A stretch of DNA of 64,000 nt, taken from contig NZ_JAERJD010000005.1 of assembly GCF_018257795.1 (NCBI RefSeq), forward strand, positions 124,001-188,000, given 5' to 3'. Below the pieces are notes generated by a model, which ran no database searches, had not been told where the DNA came from, and saw only the letters and a list, made by a program, of their open reading frames with translations. Positions 52,575-64,000 of the stretch are shown here, one piece after another. The position numbers were made by a program, and so were the translations under genes. Position 1 is the first letter of the stretch. Every line of letters begins with the position of its first letter. This stretch comes from Citrobacter sp. JGM124. Its GTDB lineage: Bacteria; Pseudomonadota; Gammaproteobacteria; Enterobacterales; Enterobacteriaceae.

Positions 52575-53753
52575 ATGTTCTGGCTTTCAACTTTCATTCG
52601 TCGCTTGAATCCGGTGTATGTCTCATTCATGGTCGTGGCCTTTATGATGGGCATCGCCGGGGCTTTACAGGCCCCCACATTGAGCCTCTTTCTGACACGA
52701 GAGGTTGAGGCTCAACCTTTGTGGGTCGGATTGTTTTATACAGTTAATGCCATTGTCGGAATTCTGGTGAGTCTATTACTGGCAAAGCGTTCTGATACGC
52801 GCGGCGACCGACGGAAACTGATTATGTTTTGCTGCACAATGGCGGTGGCAAACTGTGTTTTGTTCGCATTTAACCGTCACTATTTGACGCTGATCACCCT
52901 CGGGGTGATGTTCGCTGCACTGGCGAATACTGCCATGCCACAGCTGTTTGCCCTGGCGCGAGAATATGCTGACCACTCCGCACGGGAAGTGGTGATGTTC
53001 AGTTCAGTGATGCGGGCCCAGCTTTCACTGGCCTGGGTTATCGGCCCACCACTCTCTTTTATGCTGGCGCTGAATTATGGTTTTACCACCATGTTTCTTT
53101 GTGCTGCTGGTATATTTATTATTTCATTATTACTGATTACCTTTGCACTTCCTTCCGTGGTGCGACATGTCGTACCCGTTGATGTAGCCATCACGGAAGT
53201 CAGCGGTTTTAAGAATCGTCATGTACGTATGCTGTTCATTGCCTCAATGCTTATGTGGACTTGTAATACCATGTATATCATTGATATGCCGCTGTGGGTT
53301 AGCCAGGATCTCGGGCTTTCAGATGAATGGGCTGGCTGGTTAATGGGAACGGCTGCGGCGCTGGAAATTCCCATCATGATTGCTGCGGGGCATTATGTGA
53401 AGCGCTTTGGCAAACGAGCCATGATGCGAATGGCCACGGCTGCTGGGGTGTTGTTTTATCTGGGGCTGATACTGTTCCATAGTCCGGTGGCGTTACTGAT
53501 ACTCCAGCTTTTCAACGCGATATTCATCGGTATTGTCGCTGGTCTTGGCATGCTGTGGTTCCAGGACCTGATGCCGGGGAAAGCCGGTTCAGCCACCACC
53601 TTATTCACCAATAGCATTTCGACCGGTATTATTCTGGCTGGCCTTCTGCAGGGCGCACTGGCACAAAATTTTGGCCATGCATCGGTTTACTGGGGGATCG
53701 CGGCGCTGTCCATTGTCGCGTTGTATCTGATTGGGCGGGTAAAAGATATTTAA
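52575..53753 (+). CDS. setA: Sugar efflux transporter SetA
   Basis: A 392-residue MFS exporter, the same length as in E. coli, that expels glucose, lactose and analogues during sugar-phosphate stress. Twelve hydrophobic segments are present. Conserved segments include GALQAPTLSLFLTREV, DTRGDRRKLIMFCC (the MFS loop motif) and MLWFQDLMPGKAGSATTLF. The frame opens at a TTG five codons upstream; the ATG at 52575, preceded by AAAGGA, gives the family length. It is downstream of sgrS and probably cotranscribed with it. Confidence 0.96.
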   Translation: MFWLSTFIRRLNPVYVSFMVVAFMMGIAGALQAPTLSLFLTREVEAQPLWVGLFYTVNAIVGILVSLLLAKRSDTRGDRRKLIMFCCTMAVANCVLFAFNRHYLTLITLGVMFAALANTAMPQLFALAREYADHSAREVVMFSSVMRAQLSLAWVIGPPLSFMLALNYGFTTMFLCAAGIFIISLLLITFALPSVVRHVVPVDVAITEVSGFKNRHVRMLFIASMLMWTCNTMYIIDMPLWVSQDLGLSDEWAGWLMGTAAALEIPIMIAAGHYVKRFGKRAMMRMATAAGVLFYLGLILFHSPVALLILQLFNAIFIGIVAGLGMLWFQDLMPGKAGSATTLFTNSISTGIILAGLLQGALAQNFGHASVYWGIAALSIVALYLIGRVKDI

Positions 53754-53766
53754 GTTTCCTGGGGCA

Positions 53767-53792
53767 GGGGTGCCAGAACGTTCAGGCACCCC
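53767..53792. terminator. Hairpin between convergent setA and leuD
   Basis: GGGGTGCC - AGAACGTTCA - GGCACCCC forms an almost fully paired stem (the centre GAACGTTC is itself a palindrome). It lacks a clear T tract on the plus strand but sits where terminators for both genes are expected. Confidence 0.55.
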
Positions 53793-53803
53793 GTTGCATA
53801 AAA

Positions 53804-54409
53804 TTACTGCATAAAAGCCGGTAATTTTTGCTCATAACTGGAGATGGCAGTTTCGTGTTGTAAGGTCAGGCCAATACTGTCCAAACCATTGAGCATGCAG
53901 TGGCGGCGGAACGGATCGATGGTGAAACTGAATACGTGCTCACCTGCCTGAACGGTGCCAGCTTCCAGATCCACCACAAAGCTCATGCCCTGATTTTCGT
54001 CAACCAGCTTAAACAGGGTATCAACGTCGGTATCACTCAGTGTCACTGGCAGTAATTGGTTATTAAAAGCATTACCATAAAAGATATCGGCAAAGCTTGG
54101 TGCAATCACTACTTTAAAACCATAATCGGTTAATGCCCATGGGGCATGTTCACGGGATGATCCGCACCCGAAGTTTTCCCGGGCCAGTAAAATCGAAGCC
54201 CCTTGGTATTGTGGATAGTTCAGCACAAAGTCGGGATTAGGTTGCAGGCCTGCATCATCCTGAAAACGCCAGTCATTAAACAAGTGCGCACCAAAACCTG
54301 TTCGGGTCACTTTCTGCAGGAATTGCTTTGGAATAATGGCGTCAGTATCGACGTTGGCGGCATCCAGCGGAACGACCAGGCCGGTATGCGTGATAAATTT
54401 TTCTGCCAT
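53804..54409 (-). CDS. leuD: 3-isopropylmalate dehydratase, small subunit
   Basis: A 201-residue swivel-domain subunit, the E. coli length, that works with LeuC to isomerise 2-isopropylmalate to 3-isopropylmalate. Conserved segments are [16 protein letters not shown] near 16-31 and [16 protein letters not shown] near 78-93. It is the last gene of leuABCD. Confidence 0.98.
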   Translation of the reverse strand: MAEKFITHTGLVVPLDAANVDTDAIIPKQFLQKVTRTGFGAHLFNDWRFQDDAGLQPNPDFVLNYPQYQGASILLARENFGCGSSREHAPWALTDYGFKVVIAPSFADIFYGNAFNNQLLPVTLSDTDVDTLFKLVDENQGMSFVVDLEAGTVQAGEHVFSFTIDPFRRHCMLNGLDSIGLTLQHETAISSYEQKLPAFMQ

Positions 54410-54421
54410 GGTAGTTGCCCC

Positions 54422-55822
54422 TTATTTCAGTGTACGGATATCAGCAAAATGACCAGAAACCGCAGCGGCTGCAGCCATTGCCGGGCTAACCAGATGCGTG
54501 CGTCCACCACGACCCTGGCGGCCTTCAAAATTACGATTACTGGTCGATGCGCAGCGCTCACCCGGGTTCAGGCGGTCATTGTTCATCGCCAGGCACATAG
54601 AGCAGCCAGGTAAACGCCATTCAAAACCTGCTTCAATGAAAATTTTGTCCAGACCTTCTGCTTCAGCCTGGGCCTTAACCGGGCCTGACCCTGGTACGAC
54701 CATAGCCAGTACGCCTGGGGCGACTTTACGTCCTTTGGCAATTTCGGCAGCGGCCCGCAAGTCTTCAATACGGGAGTTCGTGCAGGAACCAATGAATACC
54801 TTATCAATGGCTACATCAGTCAAAGGGACGCCCGGTGTCAGCCCCATATAAGCCAGGGCTTTTTCCGCGGAAGCGCGTTCAACAGGATCACTAAAATGAT
54901 GGGGGGAGGGGATCAGGTCAGTGACAGAAATGACCTGACCAGGATTGGTTCCCCAGGTGACTTGTGGCGCTATTTCTGACGCATCCAGGGTGACGATGCT
55001 ATCGAACTGTGCATCATCATCGGTCCGGAAGGTTTTCCAGTAGCTGACGGCATCATCCCAGTCGCTGCCTTCAGGAGCATACTGGCGACCTTTAACATAA
55101 TTAAATGTGGTCTCGTCCGGCGCCACTAATCCCGCTTTTGCCCCCATTTCAATCGCCATGTTGCACAGCGTCATACGGCCTTCCATGCTTAAGGCACGAA
55201 TCGCTTCGCCAGAGAATTCCACCACGTACCCGGTTCCACCCGCGCTACCGGTTTTACCAATAATGGCCAGAACAATGTCTTTGGCGGTGATACCTGGGTT
55301 TGTGGTGCCATTGACTTCAATTTTCATGGTTTTGGCGCGCCCTTGCTTCAGCGTCTGAGTCGCCAGCACGTGTTCCACTTCTGACGTACCAATCCCGAAT
55401 GCGAGTGCTCCAAAAGCGCCATGAGTTGCGGTGTGTGAGTCACCACAAACAATGGTCATACCCGGTAAGGTAATCCCCTGTTCTGGGCCCATAACATGGA
55501 CGATACCCTGGAATGGATGGTTCAAGTCATACAGCTCAACACCAAACTCTTTGCAGTTCTTAATCAGCTCCTGCATTTGGATACGAGCCATCTCACCCGA
55601 TGCATTGATATCTTTGGTTTGGGTCGAAACGTTGTGATCCATCGTCGCGAAGGTTTTGGCTGGCTGACGCACAGGGCGCCCATGAGTACGCAGGCCATCG
55701 AATGCTTGTGGCGAGGTTACTTCATGCACCAAGTGTCGGTCGATATACAACAGGGGGGTCTCTTCTGGCGCTTCAAAGACCACATGGGCATCATACAGTT
55801 TTTGATATAAGGTCTTAGCCAT
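54422..55822 (-). CDS. leuC: 3-isopropylmalate dehydratase, large subunit
   Basis: A 466-residue aconitase-type subunit, the same length as in E. coli, carrying a [4Fe-4S] cluster. The cluster cysteines lie in IGSCTNSR near 347 and in GCSMCLAMN near 407-412. The segment [18 protein letters not shown] near 129-146 is part of the active site. It is 2 bases after the leuB stop and 12 bases before leuD. Confidence 0.98.
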   Translation of the reverse strand: MAKTLYQKLYDAHVVFEAPEETPLLYIDRHLVHEVTSPQAFDGLRTHGRPVRQPAKTFATMDHNVSTQTKDINASGEMARIQMQELIKNCKEFGVELYDLNHPFQGIVHVMGPEQGITLPGMTIVCGDSHTATHGAFGALAFGIGTSEVEHVLATQTLKQGRAKTMKIEVNGTTNPGITAKDIVLAIIGKTGSAGGTGYVVEFSGEAIRALSMEGRMTLCNMAIEMGAKAGLVAPDETTFNYVKGRQYAPEGSDWDDAVSYWKTFRTDDDAQFDSIVTLDASEIAPQVTWGTNPGQVISVTDLIPSPHHFSDPVERASAEKALAYMGLTPGVPLTDVAIDKVFIGSCTNSRIEDLRAAAEIAKGRKVAPGVLAMVVPGSGPVKAQAEAEGLDKIFIEAGFEWRLPGCSMCLAMNNDRLNPGERCASTSNRNFEGRQGRGGRTHLVSPAMAAAAAVSGHFADIRTLK

Positions 55823-55824
55823 AA

Positions 55825-58493
<2,669 letters not shown>

Positions 58494-58535
58494 GGTGTAA
58501 TCCTTGTCCTGTCTGGTTGCCTTAACCGCAGGCAT

Positions 58536-58565
58536 AAAAAAACCCGCGTCTGGCGCGGGTTTTTT
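58536..58565 (-). terminator. leu attenuator
   Basis: AAAACCCGCG - TCTGG - CGCGGGTTTT is a symmetric hairpin with a T tract on the minus strand, between leuL and leuA. Confidence 0.92.
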
Positions 58566-58580
58566 GTCTGTTGGCTTGAA

Positions 58581-58664
58581 TCAATGCTGATTGCTGCCCA
58601 CCAGTCTACCGCGCAAATAAGATGCGTTTAGTAGTAGACCAAGTAGGCGGACAGTGCGAATCAT
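58581..58664 (-). CDS. leuL: leu operon leader peptide
   Basis: A 27-residue peptide with LLGLLL in its first half (residues 7-12), encoded largely by the rare leucine codon CTA (CTA CTT GGT CTA CTA CTA), then RGRLVG and a C-terminal NQH. E. coli LeuL (28 residues) has the same plan with GLLLL, RGRPVGG and a C-terminal QH. Stalling at these codons when leucyl-tRNA is low prevents attenuation. It is too short for ordinary ORF calling. Confidence 0.92.
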   Translation of the reverse strand: MIRTVRLLGLLLNASYLRGRLVGSNQH

Positions 58665-59344
58665 GATTCAGGCCCCATAGAATTTATAAGATGTATTAAT
58701 TGGTACTTGATTTGCAGGGGTATGTCAACACTCAATGGCATTATGACCGGGATGGTTCAGCGGGAGGGCAGGGGTGACATTAACTACAAATGATGAATTT
58801 CTGACGATAAAAAGTATGCCTGAAAAGTGATGTAAAACAGATCCTGAGCATGATGATTTACTGTGTGTTCAGGATGGGTGGAATGATGAGTGTATGATTT
58901 TATTTAAAAAAATAAAAAGATCAGGCAGGTAAATCTTAGGGGGTGAACCTCGTGGTGACAGACAGAACAAAATTCTGTTATTTGAGTTTTCTTCCACATA
59001 ATGGGTGGCTCATTTTTAGTGATTTTATTTTTTGCGGGAAAATTGATTACGTTCAGAGTTAATAAATGGTTAATTCTCTTTGTTTTTACTGTGTTGCAAT
59101 GAATTGCATCTGTTTTTTGACTGGCTCTCAGTGTATTGCTCGGCTAATTGGTTGTTTTATAGTGAGCAGGTGGCATTATCCCCTGTTTCAGGTCTGTGTG
59201 TTTGATTGCCTGGCCCGCCCTGAGCGGTTATGTTAGTTCAACTACAATGAATAAAATGAAACAGTCAATAACACAATGAGTGGCAGCGACGCCGTAGAGC
59301 AAGGTGTTGCACATCGCCCTCAACGTGAGCCTGGAGGCAAATTA
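58665..59344. other. leuL-ilvI intergenic region, without leuO
   Basis: About 680 AT-rich bases between divergent operons. It contains the leu promoter (listed separately) and should contain the Lrp-controlled ilvIH promoter. In E. coli the regulator gene leuO occupies this interval; no LysR-type gene is present here on either strand. Confidence 0.7.
58700..58728 (-). promoter_or_regulatory. Predicted leu operon promoter
   Basis: On the minus strand a perfect TTGACA (58728-58723) is followed after 17 bases by TACCAA (58705-58700), about 36 bases before leuL. Confidence 0.65.
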
Positions 59345-61069
59345 ATGGAGATGTTGTCAGGAGCCGAAATGGTCGTCCGATCGTTAATCGATCAAGGCGT
59401 GAAGCAAGTATTCGGCTATCCAGGGGGCGCCGTACTTGATATTTATGATGCGCTTCATACCATGGGGGGGATTGATCATATCCTGGTCCGCCATGAACAA
59501 GCTGCTGTGCATATGGCCGATGGCCTGGCACGAGCCACCGGAGACACTGGTGTTGTTCTCGTGACCTCGGGCCCTGGTGCAACTAATGCGATTACCGGAA
59601 TAGCAACGGCTTACATGGACTCTATTCCAATGGTGGTGTTGTCCGGTCAGGTTGCAACGTCTCTTATTGGTTACGATGCGTTCCAGGAGTGCGATATGGT
59701 GGGTATTTCTCGTCCTATCGTAAAACACAGCTTTCTGGTGAAGCAGGTTGAGGATATTCCTACCATTATCAAGAAGGCATTCTGGTTAGCCAGCAGCGGC
59801 CGTCCAGGCCCCGTCGTTGTTGATTTACCGAAAGATATTATGAGTCCGGCGAATAAGTTTCCTTATCTCTGGCCTGATTCAGTCAGTATGCGTTCCTATA
59901 ACCCAACCACGCATGCCCATAAAGGGCAAATTAAGCGAGCTATTCACACGTTACTGGCAGCCAAAAGACCCGTTATGTATGTGGGTGGGGGGGCCATAAA
60001 TTCTGCCTGTGAAAGTGAGCTGCTGACATTAGCAGAACAGCTTAATATTCCTGTGGTTTCTTCCCTGATGGGGCTTGGGGCATTCCCGGCGACGCATAAG
60101 CAATCCTTGGGGATGCTGGGTATGCACGGTACCTATGAAGCCAACATGGTGATGCACCATTCGGATGTTATTTTTGCGGTGGGTGTGCGTTTTGACGACC
60201 GTACGACCAATAATCTGGCGAAATATTGCCCTGATGCCACTGTTATTCATATCGACATTGACCCGACCTCTATCTCGAAAACGGTAGCGGCAGATATTCC
60301 CATTGTCGGCGATGCGAAACAGGCGCTTAAACAGTTGCTTGAGCTGTTAGCGCAAGAAGAAACTAAACAGTCCGGGGATGATATTCGTGACTGGTGGTTG
60401 CGTATTGAACAGTGGCGGGCTCGCCATTGTCTGGCTTTTGATACGACCAGTAGTGAAATTAAGCCCCAGGCTGCGATTGAAGCACTCTATCGTCTGACTA
60501 AGGGAGAGGCATATGTGACCTCCGATGTGGGTCAGCACCAGATGTTTGCCGCTCTTTACTACCCGTTTGATAAACCCCGCCGCTGGATTAATTCAGGCGG
60601 TCTGGGAACCATGGGGTTTGGTCTGCCGGCGGCCTTAGGTGTCAAAATGGCACTGCCAGATGAAACGGTAGTTTGTGTTACTGGTGACGGCAGTATTCAG
60701 ATGAACATTCAGGAACTGTCGACCGCATTGCAGTACGGTTTACCTGTGTTGGTTCTGAATCTTAACAACCGCTATCTCGGTATGGTTAAGCAGTGGCAGG
60801 ATATGATTTATTCCGGGCGTCACTCTCAATCTTATATGGAATCACTACCGAACTTTGTTGCTCTGGCGGAAGCCTACGGACATGTGGGGATTCGTATCAC
60901 CAAACCTGAAGAACTGGAAAGTAAGCTGGCCGAAGCTCTGGAGATTGTTCGCGGTGGGCGTCTGGTGTTTGTTGATGTCACGGTTGATGGCACTGAACAT
61001 GTTTATCCGATGCAAATACGTGGTGGCAGTATGGATGAGATGTGGCTAAGTAAAACGGAGAGAACCTAA
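59345..61069 (+). CDS. ilvI: Acetolactate synthase III, large subunit
   Basis: A 574-residue thiamine-diphosphate enzyme, the same length as in E. coli, that makes acetolactate and acetohydroxybutyrate for valine, leucine and isoleucine. The N-terminal domain has [16 protein letters not shown] near 22-37 with the catalytic glutamate in [12 protein letters not shown] near 48. The ThDP motif is [10 protein letters not shown] near 440. The frame is open 23 codons upstream to 59276, but GGAGG lies 8 bases before the ATG at 59345, which also gives the family start [10 protein letters not shown]. Confidence 0.98.
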   Translation: MEMLSGAEMVVRSLIDQGVKQVFGYPGGAVLDIYDALHTMGGIDHILVRHEQAAVHMADGLARATGDTGVVLVTSGPGATNAITGIATAYMDSIPMVVLSGQVATSLIGYDAFQECDMVGISRPIVKHSFLVKQVEDIPTIIKKAFWLASSGRPGPVVVDLPKDIMSPANKFPYLWPDSVSMRSYNPTTHAHKGQIKRAIHTLLAAKRPVMYVGGGAINSACESELLTLAEQLNIPVVSSLMGLGAFPATHKQSLGMLGMHGTYEANMVMHHSDVIFAVGVRFDDRTTNNLAKYCPDATVIHIDIDPTSISKTVAADIPIVGDAKQALKQLLELLAQEETKQSGDDIRDWWLRIEQWRARHCLAFDTTSSEIKPQAAIEALYRLTKGEAYVTSDVGQHQMFAALYYPFDKPRRWINSGGLGTMGFGLPAALGVKMALPDETVVCVTGDGSIQMNIQELSTALQYGLPVLVLNLNNRYLGMVKQWQDMIYSGRHSQSYMESLPNFVALAEAYGHVGIRITKPEELESKLAEALEIVRGGRLVFVDVTVDGTEHVYPMQIRGGSMDEMWLSKTERT

Positions 61070-61569
61070 TGATGCGCCGAATATTGTCTGTGTTACTGGA
61101 AAATGAATCTGGAGCATTGTCACGGGTGATCGCCCTGTTTTCACAGCGTGGTTATAACATTGAAAGCCTGACCGTTGCCCCGACGGATGACCCGACGCTT
61201 TCTCGTATGACGATACAAACGGTAGGTGATGAAAAAGTCCTGGAACAGATAGAAAAGCAGCTACACAAGCTGGTTGATGTATTACGTGTCAGCGAGCTGG
61301 GGCAGGGGGCTTTTGTGGAACGGGAAATTATGCTGGTGAAAGTTCAGGCCAGCGGCTATGGGCGTGAAGAAGTGAAGCGCACTGCTGAAATTTTCCGTGG
61401 GCAAATTGTTGATGTTACACCGGTGCTTTATACCGTACAGCTCGCGGGTACGAGCGATAAACTGAATGCCTTTCTCGACACCATTCGTGATGTGGCGAAG
61501 ATCGTTGAGGTGGCTCGCTCAGGTATTGTGGGCGTTTCCCGGGGCGACAAGATTATGCGTGAAGGCTAA
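61069..61569 (+). CDS. ilvH: Acetolactate synthase III, regulatory subunit
   Basis: A 166-residue subunit (E. coli 163) that gives valine sensitivity and full activity to IlvI. An N-terminal ACT domain (about 4-78, [20 protein letters not shown]) binds valine, and the C-terminal domain contacts IlvI. The start overlaps the ilvI stop (TAATGATG); the second ATG is equally plausible and gives the E. coli N-terminus. Confidence 0.97.
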   Translation: MMRRILSVLLENESGALSRVIALFSQRGYNIESLTVAPTDDPTLSRMTIQTVGDEKVLEQIEKQLHKLVDVLRVSELGQGAFVEREIMLVKVQASGYGREEVKRTAEIFRGQIVDVTPVLYTVQLAGTSDKLNAFLDTIRDVAKIVEVARSGIVGVSRGDKIMREG

Positions 61570-61589
61570 AAGCACCGCAGTATATCCAT

Positions 61590-61618
61590 GCCCGGTTATT
61601 GATAACCGGGCTTTTTTT
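61590..61618 (+). terminator. ilvIH terminator
   Basis: GCCCGGTTAT - TG - ATAACCGGGC is a perfect 10-bp hairpin followed by seven T. Confidence 0.93.
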
Positions 61619-61649
61619 GGGGTGAATAAAGTCACCGCTGCTTTTTGCT

Positions 61650-62657
61650 TCATTTTTTTATACTTTTTGTCGACTCTCTCGGTGTCAGTTCAGAATGAAA
61701 AAGAGGGACGGGCTGCAGTATCTTGCCTTCCAGTTGGGCAAAAATCTGCTCAATGGCTGTTTCAAGCATTCCACGTACTGGCGCGGTGACGCTGGACAAG
61801 CTCGGAACTAAGTAGGATGAGGCGGGAATATCATCAAAACCGGTGATGGCGACATCTTCAGGGATTTTTTTTCCTGTTTCAGCCAGATAGCGCATGGCGC
61901 CGATAGCCATCTCATCGTTTGCGGCGATAACGGCATCCAGGTTAGGGTTCTCACTCAGCGCTATTTTCATTGCCTGATAACCGCTTTCAATACTCCAGTT
62001 ACCCTCCACATAGGTAGACTGTTTATCCATTTTTGCTTCCAGCAGGGCTGCCTTGATACCTGCCTGACGCAGTTTTGCGGTTGGCGAACATAAATTGCCT
62101 GAAATAATGGCTAATTGTTGATGCCCGGCATCAATAAGAGAGTTTGCGACGCGGTAGGCATCATGCTGGTGGTCACAGCAGACGGTATGTGACGGGTGTA
62201 ATACCAGCTTACGGTTAATGACCATTATTGGTGTCGTGCTACGCGCAATGAGCGAGTCCAAGTCTTCAGTGGTCAGAAAGTGAGAATAGAGAATGATGGC
62301 ATCACAACGCAAACCACTCAGCAAGGTAATCGCTGCCCGCTCTCCTTCAGCACTACTTTTGCCATCTGCCAACAAGAGATCCAGCCCCTGGCTTTGTAGC
62401 TTTCTGGCACAGAAAGAGACAATCTCATTAAAATAATGGCCATCAAACATCTTATTAGCCATAACCAGCCCAATACATTTTGACTGACGGGTGGATAGAT
62501 TTTTTGCAAGTAAATTAGGGCGATAGCCCAAAGTGTCAGCAAGTTCAAGTATTTGCTGACGGGTCTTCACTCCAACATATCCTGTCCCATTTAATGCTCG
62601 CGATACTGTGGTTTTGGAAACCCCAATAGCATCGGCAATTTTCTGCATGGTGGACAT
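61650..62657 (-). CDS. LacI-family repressor, AscG-like
   Basis: A 335-residue LacI/GalR-type regulator. The N-terminal helix-turn-helix is MQKIADAIGVSKTTVSRALN (4-23), followed by the hinge helix region near 45-58 (RPNLLAKNLST). The periplasmic-binding-protein-like effector domain ends with GFDDIPASSYLVPSLSSV near 275. It resembles E. coli AscG (336 residues), repressor of a beta-glucoside operon. It diverges from a PTS permease gene of the matching type, so it probably represses that gene. The usual gene after ilvH in E. coli is cra, so this locus is an accessory insertion here. Confidence 0.88.
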   Translation of the reverse strand: MSTMQKIADAIGVSKTTVSRALNGTGYVGVKTRQQILELADTLGYRPNLLAKNLSTRQSKCIGLVMANKMFDGHYFNEIVSFCARKLQSQGLDLLLADGKSSAEGERAAITLLSGLRCDAIILYSHFLTTEDLDSLIARSTTPIMVINRKLVLHPSHTVCCDHQHDAYRVANSLIDAGHQQLAIISGNLCSPTAKLRQAGIKAALLEAKMDKQSTYVEGNWSIESGYQAMKIALSENPNLDAVIAANDEMAIGAMRYLAETGKKIPEDVAITGFDDIPASSYLVPSLSSVTAPVRGMLETAIEQIFAQLEGKILQPVPLFHSELTPRESTKSIKK

Positions 62658-62802
62658 CTTTCATTCTCTCTTCAGGCATCATGGCAACCTCTATTGTGTG
62701 ATTTTCTCTTGAGTGACTCCATGCCGCAATATTTTAAATTTGAATTGACTCACATATTTACAGCGATCTCATTGCCTAAGGAACCGTAGCTGATAAGTTA
62801 TA

Positions 62803-62818
62803 TGTAACCGGTTGCACA
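62803..62818. promoter_or_regulatory. LacI-family operator between repressor and PTS genes
   Basis: TGTAACCGGTTGCACA is a near-perfect dyad centred on CCGG, close to the AscG/GalR-type operator pattern TGAAACCGGTTTCA. It lies about 80 bases before the PTS gene and about 145 bases from the repressor start. Confidence 0.75.
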
Positions 62819-62897
62819 TTGTTAAAAATAAGCGAAATCGACATAAAACTGTCGATAAAGTCCATTTTATTCATATGACAACAGCTGGATTTTATAT

Positions 62898-64000
62898 ATG
62901 TCTGACAAATTTGAACAATTAGCACAACGTGTTCTGGCAGAAGTGGGAGGCAAGGATAATGTCATCTCGCTGGTTCATTGTATGACACGGCTGCGATTTA
63001 CGTTAAAAACCAAAGAACACGTTGATAAAGAAAGCCTCAAAGGGATCCCAGGCGTAATGGGCGTCGTTGATAACGACAAACAGTTTCAGGTAATCATTGG
63101 CAATGATGTCGCGAATGTATTCTTTGAAATCAATTCATTACTCGGTAAGAAAGGTGAAAATGGGACTGCTGAAGCCGAGCAAGCCATTGTGCCAGAAAAA
63201 AAGAAGATAACGCCTAAAACTGTTGCGCTGGGCATTCTGGATGCCTTGATCGGCACGATGACGCCGATTATCCCGGCGATTATTGGTGCTTCTATGGTCA
63301 AATTGCTGGCCATGTTTCTTGAAATGTCAGGCGTTATCGATAAAACATCATCCACATTCGTCATCTTAAATGTACTTGGTGACAGTGCCTTTTTCTTCCT
63401 GCCCATCATGGTGGCGGTGTCTGCCGCGACCAAATTTAAAACCAATATTTCGATGGCAATAGCCGTTGCTGGTGTCTTTGTCCATCCTGCTTTTCTGGAC
63501 ATCATGAAGCAGGCTGGAGAAGGGCAACCCATTAGTTTCATGAGTATTGGCCTGACTTCTGTTTTCTACCCTTACAGCGTTATTCCTGCGTTGTTCATGA
63601 CCTGGATTATGTCCTACGTTGAGCGTTGGGTTGACAAGGTTGTCCCATCGGTAACCAAGAACTTCCTCAAACCAATGCTCATTTTGTTGATAACAGCACC
63701 GTTAGCCATTTTGTTAATTGGCCCCCTGGGGATCTGGATTGGGGATGCTGTATCCCAAATTGTTTATGGTATTCATGGTTATCTCGGCTGGCTGTCAGTG
63801 GCATTGATGGGCGCAATATGGCCTCTGTTAGTGATGGGCGGGATGCATCACGTATTCACGCCAACCGTGGTACAGAATATTGCTCAGACGGGCCAGGAAA
63901 GTATGGTTAAACCCGCTGAGTTGGGGGCGAATCTTTCGCTGGGGGGGATCTCTCTGGCAGTGGCATGGAAAACCAGGAACCGGGCGCTGCGTCAAACGGC
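62898..64000 (+). CDS. PTS beta-glucoside-type permease EIIBC (cut by window edge)
   Basis: An open frame of at least 367 codons that runs off the window. The N-terminal EIIB domain has the phosphorylated cysteine C28 in SLVHCMTRLRFTLK. A linker (about 85-105) is followed by an EIIC membrane domain with the family segment LGILDALIGTMTPIIPAIIG. MGGMHHVFTPTVVQNIAQTG near 313-332 is the sugar-binding region typical of Bgl/Asc permeases. It imports and phosphorylates an aryl- or beta-glucoside such as arbutin, salicin or cellobiose; the exact sugar is unknown. It resembles AscF. A phospho-beta-glucosidase gene would be expected beyond the window. Confidence 0.88.
   Translation, partial: MSDKFEQLAQRVLAEVGGKDNVISLVHCMTRLRFTLKTKEHVDKESLKGIPGVMGVVDNDKQFQVIIGNDVANVFFEINSLLGKKGENGTAEAEQAIVPEKKKITPKTVALGILDALIGTMTPIIPAIIGASMVKLLAMFLEMSGVIDKTSSTFVILNVLGDSAFFFLPIMVAVSAATKFKTNISMAIAVAGVFVHPAFLDIMKQAGEGQPISFMSIGLTSVFYPYSVIPALFMTWIMSYVERWVDKVVPSVTKNFLKPMLILLITAPLAILLIGPLGIWIGDAVSQIVYGIHGYLGWLSVALMGAIWPLLVMGGMHHVFTPTVVQNIAQTGQESMVKPAELGANLSLGGISLAVAWKTRNRALRQT

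Noticed and set aside
59276-59344. N-terminal extension of ilvI by 23 codons
   Set aside because: GGAGG just before the internal ATG and the exact E. coli length favour the start at 59345.

Overview
The window is chromosomal DNA of an enterobacterium (order Enterobacterales). It starts in arcA and runs through lasT-thrLABC, dnaKJ, nhaA, rpsT, ribF-ileS-lspA-fkpB-ispH-rihC, dapB, carAB, folA, the lptD-surA-pdxA-rsmA-apaGH operon, djlA, rluA, rapA, polB, thiBPQ, sgrR/sgrS/setA, leuLABCD and ilvIH. This is the gene order around the thr-leu arc of the Escherichia coli map, with near-identical protein lengths, conserved leader peptides and a recognisable SgrS/SgrT. The species cannot be named. Several blocks found here in E. 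coli are absent (nhaR, cai/fix/kefFC, araBADC, leuO), which points away from Escherichia itself.

Layout. 1-6450: 5' end of arcA (minus strand), an RNA methyltransferase gene, and the attenuated threonine operon. 6467-11318: yaaA, talB, mog, an extra MHS-type transporter and the acetate/succinate transporter satP. 11319-16631: heat-shock dnaKJ behind a sigma-32 promoter, nhaA, and rpsT with a UUG start. 16960-24615: ribF to dapB, mostly one tightly spaced plus-strand run. 25080-30243: carAB behind two ARG boxes, then folA. 30320-37091: minus-strand lptD-to-apaH operon. 37275-44377: djlA, rluA, rapA, polB. 44378-47086: an accessory insertion between polB and thiQ. 47087-53753: the TPP-riboswitch thiamine transporter operon and the sugar-phosphate stress locus. 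53804-61569: leucine and ilvIH genes. 61650-64000: a LacI-type repressor diverging from a beta-glucoside-type PTS permease cut by the window edge.

Most of the window is housekeeping biosynthesis, translation and envelope biogenesis. The part that is not ordinary is the 2.7-kb polB-thiQ insertion. It carries an AT-rich family-25 glycosyltransferase gene and, convergent to it, a 221-residue protein unlike any housekeeping family. That protein combines four YD(I/L)P motifs plus one degenerate copy in a 12-residue tandem repeat, a proline-rich dual-orientation SH3-type ligand near its N-terminus, and a SILK-like motif followed 14 residues later by an RVxF-like motif, the two classic docking motifs for eukaryotic protein phosphatase 1. 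The sequence therefore suggests a host-directed effector that mimics a eukaryotic signalling scaffold. This is inference from short motifs, and no secretion system is visible in the window.

Regulatory elements supported by sequence are the thr and leu attenuators with their leader peptides, the dnaK sigma-32 promoter, the carAB ARG boxes, the thiB TPP riboswitch, SgrS, a LacI-family operator at the PTS locus, an FNR-like box upstream of arcA and several intrinsic terminators.
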